A DNA stretch of 64,000 bases, from positions 1,554,144-1,618,143 of the forward strand of contig NC_009380.1 of the NCBI RefSeq assembly GCF_000016425.1, given 5' to 3'. Numbering within the stretch: the first letter of the stretch is position 1; the number at the start of each line of letters is the position of its first letter. Source of the DNA: Salinispora tropica CNB-440. Its GTDB lineage: Bacteria > Actinomycetota > Actinomycetes > Mycobacteriales > Micromonosporaceae. Shown one piece after another: positions 18,171 to 33,109 of this stretch. Position numbers and translations under genes: made by a program. Below the pieces are notes generated by a model that ran no database searches, had not been told where the DNA came from, and saw only the letters and a list, made by a program, of their open reading frames with translations.

Positions 18171-21100
18171 TCAACCCGGCGTCGTCACGGCGATCGGGGC
18201 GGTGAAGAGGGACATCCCGACGACGTTGAACGCGCGGATCCGATAGTGGTAGGTGGTGTGGCGGGCCAGGCCGGTGTTGGTAAACCCCCGTCCATTCACG
18301 GTGAAGGTGGCGACATCCTGGGTGAACGCGGGGTCCGCGGCCCGCTGCACGGTGAACCCGGCACCGGACCCGGCGGGTGCGCTCGCGGCCCAGCCGAGGA
18401 TGACCGTCGCGGTGTCCGGTGCGGACGTGGCGGTGGTGACGGTCACCGACTCCGGTACGCCCGGCCGGGGTGGGGTGATCACCTGCGCCACGGTGGACCA
18501 GGGTGAGGCCGCGCCCAGGTAGGTGGTGCGGACCCGGTAGTAGTAGCGGGTGTCCGGCGCCACGGCGGTGTCCAGATGGGTGTCGCCGACGCTGATGGCC
18601 GTGGTGCCGGGCCCGCTGGTGAAGGTGGGGTTGGTGGCGCGCTGTACGTCAACGCCGGTGGCGAAGGAGCGGTTGCGCCAGTGCAGCCCCACCCGTAGCG
18701 GTGCCGCCGGCGGCACCGCCGCGGCCAGGCCGGTGGGGGCGGTGAGCCGCACCGAGGCGGGCGCGTAGTTCGACCAGGCCGAGCAGCTGACCGCGTTCTC
18801 CGCTCGGATGCGGTAGTAGTAGGTCACCCCGGGCGTGATGGTCGCGTCGGTGTAGTGGGTGGCACTGGCGGCCACCGTGATCGTGGCGAGCCCGGCGGTG
18901 AATGCCGGATCGGTGGCCCGTTGGAGCTGGTGGCTGGTGGCGGCGGGGCGATTGCCGTTGCCGGTCCACGCGAGCAGGATCGCCGGCAGCGCGGTGGCCG
19001 ATCCGGGTCCTGGAGTCGCGGACAGCCCGGTCGGAGCCTGCGGGGCGACCCGCAGCACCAGCGGTCGGCTCAGGCCCTGGTCGCGGTAGCCGGCGAGCTG
19101 GCTGTGCCAGCGGTATTCCCAGCCCAGGTTGACCGGCTGATGGACCGCGGGCGCAGCTCGGCCGTCGCGCGGTGCTCCTCCGGGGTGGAACTGGGCCCGC
19201 CGGCCCGGCTCCAGTGGCCGTACACTGTCCGCGATCTTGAAGGGGAGGGGCGGCGCGACCGGGCGCAGCGCGACCACCACATCCTCATGTGGGTTGACCC
19301 GGACCACCTGTTTCCAGCCCACCTCGTTCGGTGCCGGTGGGCGGAGCGTGCCGTCCCACCCGGCTCGGTTGACCAGTTGCAGGTCGACACCGTCGAGACG
19401 TACCGGCTGGGTGTGCCGGCTGGCACCGCGCAGCCGCCACAGCTGCACACCGTCGTTGGCTGGTCCTCCCGGTACCGCCGTCCCGACGACTGGCACCACA
19501 TCGGTGGCCGGATCGGTCGGGCCGAGTGGCACCACGGCAGGGGCGGGTGGCCCTCCGGGCGACGGGCCGACACCGAAGCGACCGGCGAGTCGGCCGTACG
19601 TGGGCTCGAAGATCTGCTCGATGACCTTCACGGCGAGCGGCAGCAGGACGGGGGACACGTCTCCGGTCGGGGTGAATGAGACCGTGGTGGCATGCACCGG
19701 GACGGTGGTCTCCCGAGCCGTGTGGGTGCCGAAGGCTGCGTCGTAGGCGGGCTGCGGCACGATCGGCGGGCGCTGGCTGGCCGCGTACGCCCGGGGTAGC
19801 CGCTCCTGGAGTCGGGCCAGGTCGTAACGGGGCGCCGCGATACCGGCCACCCGGAACTGCAGCAGGGTGCGGGTGTTCGGCCCATACCCGGGACGGCTCG
19901 GTGGTGTCCCGCCCTCGGCGGTGTGGTCCGGGGCGTGGGTGTGGTGGTCGTAGCGGGGGTCGAGATCGGGGAGCGGGGCCGGGGCGTCGTTGTAGAGGAG
20001 CACGGTGCTGCCGGGGGCGACGGTGGCGAAGTCCACCAGCACATCGGCCTGTTCCCCGGGGGCGAGTAACAGCGTGTGCCGGTCAACGTTGAGGACGGTG
20101 GGGTCGCGTCGGTCGTACCGGTAGGTCACCGGCTGGTTGGGGAGTACCGCCGGGGCCGGTAGGAGGCCCCCGTCGTTGCCGATCTGTACCAGGTCGGGGC
20201 CGACGGCGACCGGATCCGGAACCCCGCCGTCCCGCCCGTCTGTCGGCCACCGGGCGGGCCGGCCGGGCAGCCGAGTCGCCGCCACCATCGGCACCTCGCC
20301 AGCGTCCGGGTCGGCCAGCCCGCCGTCGCTGTCCCACATCGGTCCGGCGGAGCGCGTCTGGTAGAGCTGGAGGTTCAGGCTGCGGTCCAGGCACGCGTTG
20401 AGGACGCGGAACCGGTAGACGCGTGGTTCGACCGCCAACCAGGGGTACGCGACGCCGTTGACCAGCACCGTGTCGCCGTACGCGGCCGGCACCGCCGACG
20501 GGTGGGGTATGCCGGGTGCCATCGGCGGTTCGTCCGAGGCGTCTCCGACGGGGTCGTGGTGTGGGTTCGGGACCGGCTCCGGTCCGACGCTGCTCGGTCC
20601 GGTGTCGTGTGGTCCGGTTGTGCCGTCGGTCCCGAGGCCGGTGGGGCTGGCGGTGCCGTCCGTCCCGAGCTCTTCGGCGGTTCGCGTCCACGGCCCGTAG
20701 TCCCAGCGTCCGGTCGGGTTGATGCCGTCGTCTCGGTACGGGTTCTGCCGGGGTTGGTAGATGTGTGGGTGCCAGAGGCTGCCCCGCGCGCCCCACCGGT
20801 CGCGGTCCCAGGTCGGGTCGGTGGCGGCCAGCTGGCTGTCGTCGGGCACGAAGGTTTTGTCCTCGAAGACCAGCGGGATCTGGTCGGCGGGCAGCACCCC
20901 GTCGGCGACCAGGTCATCCTCGGCTGGTTCGGTGATCAGGTAGACACCTACCTGTCCGGAGTAGCTGGTGAGTCGGGCCAGCCCGACGGTGTTGTCGTGG
21001 AACGCGAGCAGCCGCCCGCTCTGCTCGTTCGGGTAGTACAGCGTGGTGGCACCCTTGCCGGGCGGCGGCATGTCCGGCACGGCGGTCAGCCCGGGACCGG

Positions 21101-21917
21101 TCGGGTACGGGGTGATCTCCGCAGCTGGTGTGATCCAGTGCCAGGGGTTCCCGGCGCTGATCCAACCGGTCTGCGCGCCGGCGAGGTGCAGCACCGCCCG
21201 ATTCTGCGGGTACGGTGCGGGCCCGTCGAGTGGCCCGCGACCTGCGCCGTCGATGGTCGGGTCGACAGGTAGGAACAGCTCACCGGCTCGCCCGGCGGGA
21301 AGCTGGTTGATGAACTTGACCCGTACTGGTCGGCCGCGCCGCGCGACGATCACCGGGCCGAGGTGGACCGGGCGTTTCGGTGGTGCGACAGTGTTGTGCC
21401 CGGTCGAGTCGGTGCCGAGGTTCAGCTGCCGGTACCCCCGCAGCCGGGTCGCCGGAAGGTCCCGGTGCAGCCGTTGCGCGTACTCCTGGAGGCCGATCTC
21501 GTAATAGTCGCAGCCCGGGTAGGTGATGGTGTCGGGTACGGCCACGGGCAAGCGGCCGGGGTCGTTGGCTGAGCCGAGCGTGGGCAGCGGGTCGACGAAC
21601 TTTCGGATGCCGGTGCCGGGCACCACGTCGCCGTCGTCGTCCAGGGCGGGCAGGGGACTGTGCGCGTGGTTCGGCACCGGGCCGAAGTAGCGGGGCAGCG
21701 CCGCCGGGTCCAGCGTCGCTGCCGCGGAGTCCGGTGCTGGGGCCGGTGTCGCTGGTGCCGCCGGGCCCGGCGGCGCGGATGTTGGCGGTGCCGTCGCGGT
21801 GCCGTCCGCGCATCGGGCCGCCGGCACCAGCGGGTCGGACCCATCGGCGGTGCCGTGTGTCGGGCCCGTGGCGGGTCGCTCGGCCCAGGGGATCCGGAGT
21901 CTGCGGAACAGGTCCAT
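18171..21917 (-). CDS. Degenerate multicopper-oxidase-like protein with three FnIII domains
   Basis: A 1248-aa protein. Residues about 80-950 show the three-cupredoxin plan of CotA/bilirubin-oxidase-type enzymes, but the copper motifs are altered: HLA at 244 where HxH is expected, HDN at 307 for HxH, HTQPVR at 835 for HPxHxH, and HSQ at 938 for HCH. No cysteine or methionine ligand of a type 1 site is visible there. The last ~290 residues are three fibronectin type III domains with YYYRIR/YYYRVR/YHYRIR strands. I chose ATG 21917 (GGGAGA upstream), giving a Pro/Ala-rich N terminus without a signal peptide. Probably a non-enzymatic or metal-poor homologue. Confidence 0.7.
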   Translation of the reverse strand: MDLFRRLRIPWAERPATGPTHGTADGSDPLVPAARCADGTATAPPTSAPPGPAAPATPAPAPDSAAATLDPAALPRYFGPVPNHAHSPLPALDDDGDVVPGTGIRKFVDPLPTLGSANDPGRLPVAVPDTITYPGCDYYEIGLQEYAQRLHRDLPATRLRGYRQLNLGTDSTGHNTVAPPKRPVHLGPVIVARRGRPVRVKFINQLPAGRAGELFLPVDPTIDGAGRGPLDGPAPYPQNRAVLHLAGAQTGWISAGNPWHWITPAAEITPYPTGPGLTAVPDMPPPGKGATTLYYPNEQSGRLLAFHDNTVGLARLTSYSGQVGVYLITEPAEDDLVADGVLPADQIPLVFEDKTFVPDDSQLAATDPTWDRDRWGARGSLWHPHIYQPRQNPYRDDGINPTGRWDYGPWTRTAEELGTDGTASPTGLGTDGTTGPHDTGPSSVGPEPVPNPHHDPVGDASDEPPMAPGIPHPSAVPAAYGDTVLVNGVAYPWLAVEPRVYRFRVLNACLDRSLNLQLYQTRSAGPMWDSDGGLADPDAGEVPMVAATRLPGRPARWPTDGRDGGVPDPVAVGPDLVQIGNDGGLLPAPAVLPNQPVTYRYDRRDPTVLNVDRHTLLLAPGEQADVLVDFATVAPGSTVLLYNDAPAPLPDLDPRYDHHTHAPDHTAEGGTPPSRPGYGPNTRTLLQFRVAGIAAPRYDLARLQERLPRAYAASQRPPIVPQPAYDAAFGTHTARETTVPVHATTVSFTPTGDVSPVLLPLAVKVIEQIFEPTYGRLAGRFGVGPSPGGPPAPAVVPLGPTDPATDVVPVVGTAVPGGPANDGVQLWRLRGASRHTQPVRLDGVDLQLVNRAGWDGTLRPPAPNEVGWKQVVRVNPHEDVVVALRPVAPPLPFKIADSVRPLEPGRRAQFHPGGAPRDGRAAPAVHQPVNLGWEYRWHSQLAGYRDQGLSRPLVLRVAPQAPTGLSATPGPGSATALPAILLAWTGNGNRPAATSHQLQRATDPAFTAGLATITVAASATHYTDATITPGVTYYYRIRAENAVSCSAWSNYAPASVRLTAPTGLAAAVPPAAPLRVGLHWRNRSFATGVDVQRATNPTFTSGPGTTAISVGDTHLDTAVAPDTRYYYRVRTTYLGAASPWSTVAQVITPPRPGVPESVTVTTATSAPDTATVILGWAASAPAGSGAGFTVQRAADPAFTQDVATFTVNGRGFTNTGLARHTTYHYRIRAFNVVGMSLFTAPIAVTTPG

Positions 21918-22026
21918 GGGCTCTCCCGGCGTCGGGCGCGGTACCGACCACCTCGGCGTGGCGGTGCACGTGCAGAACAGACGGTGTGTGAGCACTCATG
22001 TGCAGCATGCGACCTGAAGGGTGGGA

Positions 22027-22875
22027 TTAGGAAGTGCCCAATCGTCCCTTTCTAGGCCAGCCCGCCACGTCGTCCCTGTCCAGGCCAGCGAGGAGGCGTA
22101 GCCCATCCGCACTGGGGCTGCCGGGAGAGGCGGACAGTACCAGCAGTTCCACACCGGAGTCGTCCGGTGGCACGAGGCTTTCCTGGTGCAGTTCCAGCAG
22201 CCCGACCAGCGGGTGCCGGTAGGACCGCCGTCCGTGGGGGCGGGCGCGTACGTCTGCACGTGCCCAGAGCCCGCGGAAGCGTTCGCTGCTCATTGCCAGT
22301 TCGCCGATGAGCGAGGTGAGGCGGGGCTCCGCGGGGTACTTGCCGGCAGCCAGGCGCAGGTGCCCGACCACGATGAGGGTGCACGCCTCCCAGTCGGCGT
22401 ACAGGCCGCGCTCTTTCTCCTCAAGGAAGACGTGCCGGGCGGTGTTCAAGCCCGGCATCGGCAGGCCGTAGAGGAGCCGGGCGAGGCGGTTGCCGGCGAG
22501 CACGTCCAGACGATGATTCATGATCAGTACGGGTGCGTCGGCCATCAGGTCGACGACGCGGAGCAACTCCGGCCGGACCCGCCCAGCCGGCATCCGCGCG
22601 CGGTGGCGGCGCTGCCGGGCGAGTCGGTGCAGGTGCCCGCGTTCGGTCTCGTCGAGGCCGAGGACGCGCGCGAGTGCGTCGAGGACCTGATCGGAGGGCT
22701 GGGTCGCGCGGCCCTGCTCCAAACGGACGTAGTAGTCGACGCTGACTCCGGACAGGTGCGCGACCTCCTCGCGGCGTAGCCCCTGGACCCGGCGATGCCG
22801 GTCGATGGGGATGCCGAAAGTCGCCGGATCGACCCGGGAACGCCGGGTCCGCAGGAAACCCGCGAGACTGTCCAC
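22027..22875 (-). CDS. XRE/MmyB-type transcriptional regulator
   Basis: A 282-aa regulator with an N-terminal HTH (EVAHLSGVSVDYYVRLEQG, residues about 33-52) and a C-terminal MmyB-like ligand-binding domain (APVLIMNHRLDVLAGNRLARLLYG). Such regulators usually repress a divergent oxidoreductase or exporter, which fits the NAD(P)H oxidoreductase starting at 23011. GTG 22875 is chosen because homologues begin just before the LAGFLRTRR segment and GGGAAG precedes it; the open frame extends further upstream through the intergenic region. Confidence 0.85.
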   Translation of the reverse strand: MDSLAGFLRTRRSRVDPATFGIPIDRHRRVQGLRREEVAHLSGVSVDYYVRLEQGRATQPSDQVLDALARVLGLDETERGHLHRLARQRRHRARMPAGRVRPELLRVVDLMADAPVLIMNHRLDVLAGNRLARLLYGLPMPGLNTARHVFLEEKERGLYADWEACTLIVVGHLRLAAGKYPAEPRLTSLIGELAMSSERFRGLWARADVRARPHGRRSYRHPLVGLLELHQESLVPPDDSGVELLVLSASPGSPSADGLRLLAGLDRDDVAGWPRKGRLGTS

Positions 22876-22879
22876 CTTC

Positions 22880-22892
22880 CCAGTATCACTGG
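22880..22892. promoter_or_regulatory. Inverted repeat next to regulator start
   Basis: CCAGT-ATC-ACTGG, five-base perfect arms, lies four bases upstream of the GTG of the MmyB-type regulator. Position suggests an operator for autoregulation; not tested. Confidence 0.4.
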
Positions 22893-22910
22893 ATTGTTGT
22901 CGGATGGGTG

Positions 22911-22929
22911 GTCCTGCCGTTACCAGGAC
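22911..22929. promoter_or_regulatory. Inverted repeat in divergent promoter region
   Basis: GTCCTG-N7-CAGGAC, perfect six-base arms, sits between the regulator and the divergent oxidoreductase gene. A dimeric HTH regulator could bind here. Confidence 0.4.
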
Positions 22930-23010
22930 ATCCGGTCCGAGGAAGCGGCGCCCCTGAATGTCGGGGTGCCGCGGGGCCCAGGATTGAGACCCATGATCCG
23001 AAGGAGCCCC

Positions 23011-23790
23011 ATGAACTCGCTGATCGTTTACGCCCACCCGGAGCCGAAGTCGCTCAACGGCTCCCTGAAGGACCTCGCCATCTCCACCTTGCGGACCGCC
23101 GGGCACGAGGTGCGGGTCAGCGACCTGTACGCGATGCGGTGGAAGGCGGTTGTGGACGCCACCGACTACGGCCCCGAGGCCTCCAATCCGCTCAGGGTCG
23201 CCCGGGACTCAGGCCGGGCCTTCGACGCCGGGACACTCACCCCGGATGTCCTCATCGAGCAGGAGAAGCTGCGATGGGCCGACGTGATTATCTTTCAGTT
23301 TCCGCTGTGGTGGTACACCATGCCCGCGATCCTCAAGGGCTGGGTGGATCGGGTGTTCAGCTCCCACTTCGCATACGGCGTCGGCGAGTACAGCGACACC
23401 AGGTTCGGTGACCGTTTCGGTGAAGGCACTCTTGCCGGCAGGAAGGCGCTGCTGTCGGTGACCGTCGGTGGATCGGAGTCGCACTACTGCGCTCGTGGGA
23501 TCAACGGCCCGATCGAGGACCTCCTGTTTCCGATCCAGCACGGCATCCTCTACCACCCCGGCATCGAGGTGCTGCCGCCGTTCGTGCTCTACAGCGCCGA
23601 CCGGTTGACCAGCGAAGACTACGCGGACGTCGCCAAAGCCTGGAAGCAACGCCTGCTCACCCTGGATTCGACTGAGCCGATCGCGTTCCGACAGCAGAAC
23701 TCCGGCGACTACGAGATCCCCTCGCTACGTCTGAAGGAGGGGGTGGAGCCCGCCGGCCGTACCGGCTTTGGGCTGCATCTGCGACACTGA
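23011..23790 (+). CDS. NAD(P)H dehydrogenase (quinone), flavodoxin-2 family
   Basis: A 259-aa FMN/FAD oxidoreductase of the NQO1/MdaB/KefF group. The N-terminal SLIVYAHPEPKSLN phosphate loop, the FQFPLWWYTMPAILKGWVDRVF block and the TVGGSESHY segment are diagnostic. It probably reduces quinones or other electrophiles by two electrons. ATG 23011 is strongly supported by GAAGGAG at 23000-23006. It is divergent from an MmyB-type regulator with inverted repeats in between, so it is likely that regulator's target. Confidence 0.88.
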   Translation: MNSLIVYAHPEPKSLNGSLKDLAISTLRTAGHEVRVSDLYAMRWKAVVDATDYGPEASNPLRVARDSGRAFDAGTLTPDVLIEQEKLRWADVIIFQFPLWWYTMPAILKGWVDRVFSSHFAYGVGEYSDTRFGDRFGEGTLAGRKALLSVTVGGSESHYCARGINGPIEDLLFPIQHGILYHPGIEVLPPFVLYSADRLTSEDYADVAKAWKQRLLTLDSTEPIAFRQQNSGDYEIPSLRLKEGVEPAGRTGFGLHLRH

Positions 23791-23808
23791 CCTCGATCGC
23801 GCCCGGCG

Positions 23809-24594
23809 TCAACCGGCGGTGACGCGCAGCCGGTCGCCCGGCGTCACCCCGAGCAGGTCGGCGGCCCGTCCACCGTTGACCGCGACCGCGACCTGGCCGG
23901 TCGAGTCGACGTGCACCAGGAGCTCGCCGGGAGCCACGTCACCGAAGGTGTGCACGCGTACCGCCGGCTGGCGCTCGACCCGGAGCGAGCGGGGTAGTGG
24001 TTCCAGCAGGCTCCCCGACGCCGCGAGCTGCACGTTGCCGAAGTGGTCCACGGTCAGGACCTCGGCGGTGAACCCGTCGGCCTCCGGCCGGACCAGCGGC
24101 ACCGGCAGCCGGACCAGGGTACTGGGCTCGACGGCCGGGCCGGCGTCGGCGAGCGGCGCGCCGAGCGCCAGCCGGGCCGCGACCGGCGCGAAGATGTCCC
24201 GACCATGGAAGGTGGCGGACACATCTGCTCCGAGCCAATCCCGGTTCGTCAGCTCCACCGCCGCGCGGACCCCGCCGAGCGCCGCCGCCGCGTCCAGCAG
24301 CAGCCCGTTGTCCGGGCCGACCAGCAGTCCGTCCCCGGCGGCGAGGGCGATCGCCCGACGAGCCGTGCCCACGCCCGGGTCGACCACGGCGAGATGGACG
24401 GCGGCGGGCAGGTACGGCACGGCCTGCGCCAGCACCGCGGCGCCCCGCCGTACGTCGCCGGGCGGGACCAGGTGGGTCACGTCAATCACCCGGGTGGTGG
24501 GCGTCAGCCGGGCCAGCACCCCGTGGCAGGCGGCCACGAAACCGTCGGCGAGGCCGTAGTCGGTGGTGAAGGAGATCCAGGGCGTCGGCGCCAT
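23809..24594 (-). CDS. S-adenosyl-L-methionine hydroxide adenosyltransferase (DUF62)
   Basis: A 261-aa member of the SAM_adeno_trans family, which uses water/hydroxide to cleave SAM to adenosine and methionine. The triad Asp72 (VVDPGVGTARR), Arg79 and His130 (ATFHGRDIF) has the spacing of the characterised archaeal hydroxide adenosyltransferase, so this is the housekeeping enzyme and not a chlorinase or fluorinase. No halometabolite genes are nearby. ATG 24594 is preceded by a reverse-strand TAGCCT box ending seven bases upstream and no Shine-Dalgarno. Confidence 0.85.
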   Translation of the reverse strand: MAPTPWISFTTDYGLADGFVAACHGVLARLTPTTRVIDVTHLVPPGDVRRGAAVLAQAVPYLPAAVHLAVVDPGVGTARRAIALAAGDGLLVGPDNGLLLDAAAALGGVRAAVELTNRDWLGADVSATFHGRDIFAPVAARLALGAPLADAGPAVEPSTLVRLPVPLVRPEADGFTAEVLTVDHFGNVQLAASGSLLEPLPRSLRVERQPAVRVHTFGDVAPGELLVHVDSTGQVAVAVNGGRAADLLGVTPGDRLRVTAG

Positions 24595-24671
24595 GGACGG
24601 AAGGCTAGCTGAGTCGACCGGTCACCCCGGTAGCCACGGGCAACCGGGACGGCCCGAGACCGGCTGACCGA

Positions 24672-29291
<4,620 letters not shown>

Positions 29292-29437
29292 GTCCCCATC
29301 GTGCCCCCAGGGTCCGACACGTACCCGAATAGCTGTAGCGTTCTGTCCGTCTAGACACTAAAAGTATTGAATGTAACTATGGATTGCTTAAGTCTTAGTT
29401 AACTGCTTGATTGTGACCCGCAACATAAAGTAGCTTC

Positions 29438-29455
29438 CTCGCGATGTAGCGCGAG
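29438..29455. promoter_or_regulatory. Short perfect inverted repeat before the 29466 gene
   Basis: CTCGCG-N6-CGCGAG lies immediately upstream of the ribosome binding site (GGAGGG) of the small gene at 29466. It could be an operator or a leader hairpin that masks the ribosome binding site. The surrounding ~100 bases are unusually AT-rich for this genome. Confidence 0.4.
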
Positions 29456-29465
29456 TGGAGGGCGG

Positions 29466-29858
29466 ATGGCGGTCGAGAAGGCGCCTGCGGCGGTGCCGAC
29501 GGCGGGTAGGTGGGCGGCCCGGGCTGGCACCGATGTGCTGATCCGGAAGGTCGACGGTCATCTCGCCGCCGTCCGCACCGGCCTGGCCGAGCCCGAGTTG
29601 GAACTCGCCGAGCGGCTGGCCCAGGTGCTGCGCGAGCTGGTCGTCTCCACGGCTCGGGCCAGTGCCGCGGACCGGGGTCGAGTGCGCGCGGCCGTGCACT
29701 ACTTCGTCCTGCGCCGGGAGAGTCGGGGGCGGTTGCTCTCGGTGCGCTCGCTGACCGCCGCCCAGCGGGTCGTCAACCGCGTCGTGCTCGACCTCGGGCG
29801 TCCTGACCTGCTGGTCGAGGCTCGTTGGGATTGTCGTCCCGGGAGTCCGCCACGCTGA
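29466..29858 (+). CDS. Small hypothetical protein
   Basis: A 130-aa basic, helix-rich soluble protein I do not recognise. It is Arg/Ala/Val-rich, without cysteines except one near the C terminus (WDCRPG), and lacks membrane segments or a signal peptide. The third codon positions are GC-rich and GGAGGGC precedes the ATG, so it is probably a real gene. Its segment VRAAVHYFVLRRESRGRLLSV suggests a compact alpha/beta fold. No operon partner: the aminopeptidase gene follows after 158 bases with its own ribosome binding site. Confidence 0.6.
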   Translation: MAVEKAPAAVPTAGRWAARAGTDVLIRKVDGHLAAVRTGLAEPELELAERLAQVLRELVVSTARASAADRGRVRAAVHYFVLRRESRGRLLSVRSLTAAQRVVNRVVLDLGRPDLLVEARWDCRPGSPPR

Positions 29859-29962
29859 CTGCTCCCGCGACCGCCACCCCGCTGGTTGCCTTCAGGTCGG
29901 TTCATGTCTTGCCGTACGGGGAGTGTCAGGGCACGCTGAGATAGCGAAAGCTGTCAATGTAA

Positions 29963-31573
<1,611 letters not shown>

Positions 31574-31577
31574 CCGT

Positions 31578-31616
31578 GTGCCGGAAGGGTCCGGGTCGCC
31601 GAGACCCTTCCGGCAC
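31578..31616 (+). terminator. Strong hairpin terminator after the aminopeptidase gene
   Basis: Perfect 14-base arms (GTGCCGGAAGGGTC and its complement) separated by 11 bases, starting four bases after the stop codon. There is no long T run, as usual for high-GC actinobacterial terminators. Confidence 0.8.
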
Positions 31617-31750
31617 CGTCAGCGGACTTTCAGGTCTTCCCGATAAAATAGGCGGATGATCGACTCGTCTGCCCAGGAGGGCAGCAGTAGCGAGCCGGGT
31701 AATGCCCGGCTATCCCTGGTCCCGAGGTCGACGGGAGCCCTGAAGCTCCC

Positions 31751-33109
31751 GTGTTGATCGTCGTTGGGCTCCTCTTCATCGTTGTCCTCACCGCGGCCAC
31801 CGGTTACTTCGTGGCCCAGGAGTTCGGCTACGTCGCCGTCGATCGGGGCAAGCTCAAGCAGCGTGCCGCCGAGGGCGACAAGGCCTCGTCCCGGGCCCTG
31901 GAGGTGACCGGGCGGCTGTCGTTCATGCTCTCCGGTGCCCAGCTCGGCATCACGGTCACCGCGCTGCTGGTCGGCTACGTCGCCGAACCGTATCTCGGCG
32001 CCGGCCTGGCCGACTTGCTCGGATTGTCCGGAATATCCGATACGGTCAGCCGGCCGCTGTCCATCGCGTTGGCCCTGCTCATCGCCACCATCGTGCAGAT
32101 GGTGCTCGGTGAACTGGCACCCAAGAACCTCGCTATCGCCCGCCCCGAGGCGCTCGCTCGGGCGCTCGCCGGTTCTACCCTGGTCTACCTCAAGGTCGCC
32201 GGCCCAGTGATCAAGCTCTTCGACCGGGCCGCCGTCCGGTTGCTGCGCCGGGCGGGGGTGGAGCCCGTCGAGGAGCTGCCCAGCGGGGCGACCCTGGAGG
32301 ATCTGGAGCAGATCATCGCCGAGTCCCGCGAGGGCGGGCATCTGACCGCGGAGATGTCCACCCTGCTCGACCGGGGGTTGGATTTCCGTCAGCTCACCGC
32401 CGGGGAAGCCATGGTGCCCCGGGTCGACGTGCACACCGTCCGCGCCCACGAGCCGGTCAGCCGCGTCGTCGAGCTACTCGAGACCGGCCGCTCCCGGTTT
32501 CCCGTCCAGGGGGCCGAGGGCGTCGACGACGTGATCGGTGTGACCGGCATCGCCGACGTGCTCGGCGTGCCGCTGGAGCGCCGAGCCACCACCCCGGTCG
32601 GCACGGTGGCCGTCCCCCCGCTGCTGGTGCCGGAGACCCTGCCGTTGCCGACGGTGCTGGACCGCCTGCGCTCCAGTCACCGGCAGCTCGCCTGCGTGGT
32701 TGACGAGTACGGCGGCTTCGCCGGCGTGATCACCCTGGAGGACATCGCCGAGGAACTGGTGGGGCCGATCCGGGACGAGGACGATCCGCCGGAGCGGATA
32801 CCGACCCGGCAGCGCGACGGCTCCTGGGTGGTGCCGGCCCGCTGGCGGATCGACGAGGTCGCCGACAGCACCGGTATCTCACTGCCGGTGGCCCCGGAGT
32901 ACGACACGCTCTCCGGCCTGGTCATGCGGGAGTTGGGCCGGGTACCCGAGGTCGGCGACCAGTTGGAGGTCACCCTGCCGGCAGACGGGGATGAGGCGGT
33001 TGCCGGCCCCCGGGCGCTGGTCGAGGTGCTCGTGGTCGACCGGCACGTCGCCGACTCGGTCCGGTTGCGCCTACAGGAGTCGGAAGGCCAGCCGGAGGTG
33101 CAGTCATGA
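31751..33109 (+). CDS. CNNM/CorC-type membrane protein (DUF21-CBS-CorC), first of pair
   Basis: A 452-aa member of the HlyC/CorC family linked to magnesium/cobalt export and membrane homeostasis. An N-terminal DUF21 region with three to four helices (residues 1-190, including FVAQEFGYVAVDRGKL) is followed by a CBS pair (about 210-335, ending VVDEYGGFAGVITLEDIAEELVG) and a CorC_HlyC domain (about 355-440). It overlaps the next gene by ATGA, forming a two-gene operon. The GTG start is followed by TTG; no strong Shine-Dalgarno is seen. Confidence 0.85.
   Translation: MLIVVGLLFIVVLTAATGYFVAQEFGYVAVDRGKLKQRAAEGDKASSRALEVTGRLSFMLSGAQLGITVTALLVGYVAEPYLGAGLADLLGLSGISDTVSRPLSIALALLIATIVQMVLGELAPKNLAIARPEALARALAGSTLVYLKVAGPVIKLFDRAAVRLLRRAGVEPVEELPSGATLEDLEQIIAESREGGHLTAEMSTLLDRGLDFRQLTAGEAMVPRVDVHTVRAHEPVSRVVELLETGRSRFPVQGAEGVDDVIGVTGIADVLGVPLERRATTPVGTVAVPPLLVPETLPLPTVLDRLRSSHRQLACVVDEYGGFAGVITLEDIAEELVGPIRDEDDPPERIPTRQRDGSWVVPARWRIDEVADSTGISLPVAPEYDTLSGLVMRELGRVPEVGDQLEVTLPADGDEAVAGPRALVEVLVVDRHVADSVRLRLQESEGQPEVQS

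Noticed and set aside
23809..24594. SAM-dependent chlorinase (SalL-like)
   Set aside because: The Asp-Arg-His triad of the hydroxide adenosyltransferases is present and no halometabolite genes are nearby.
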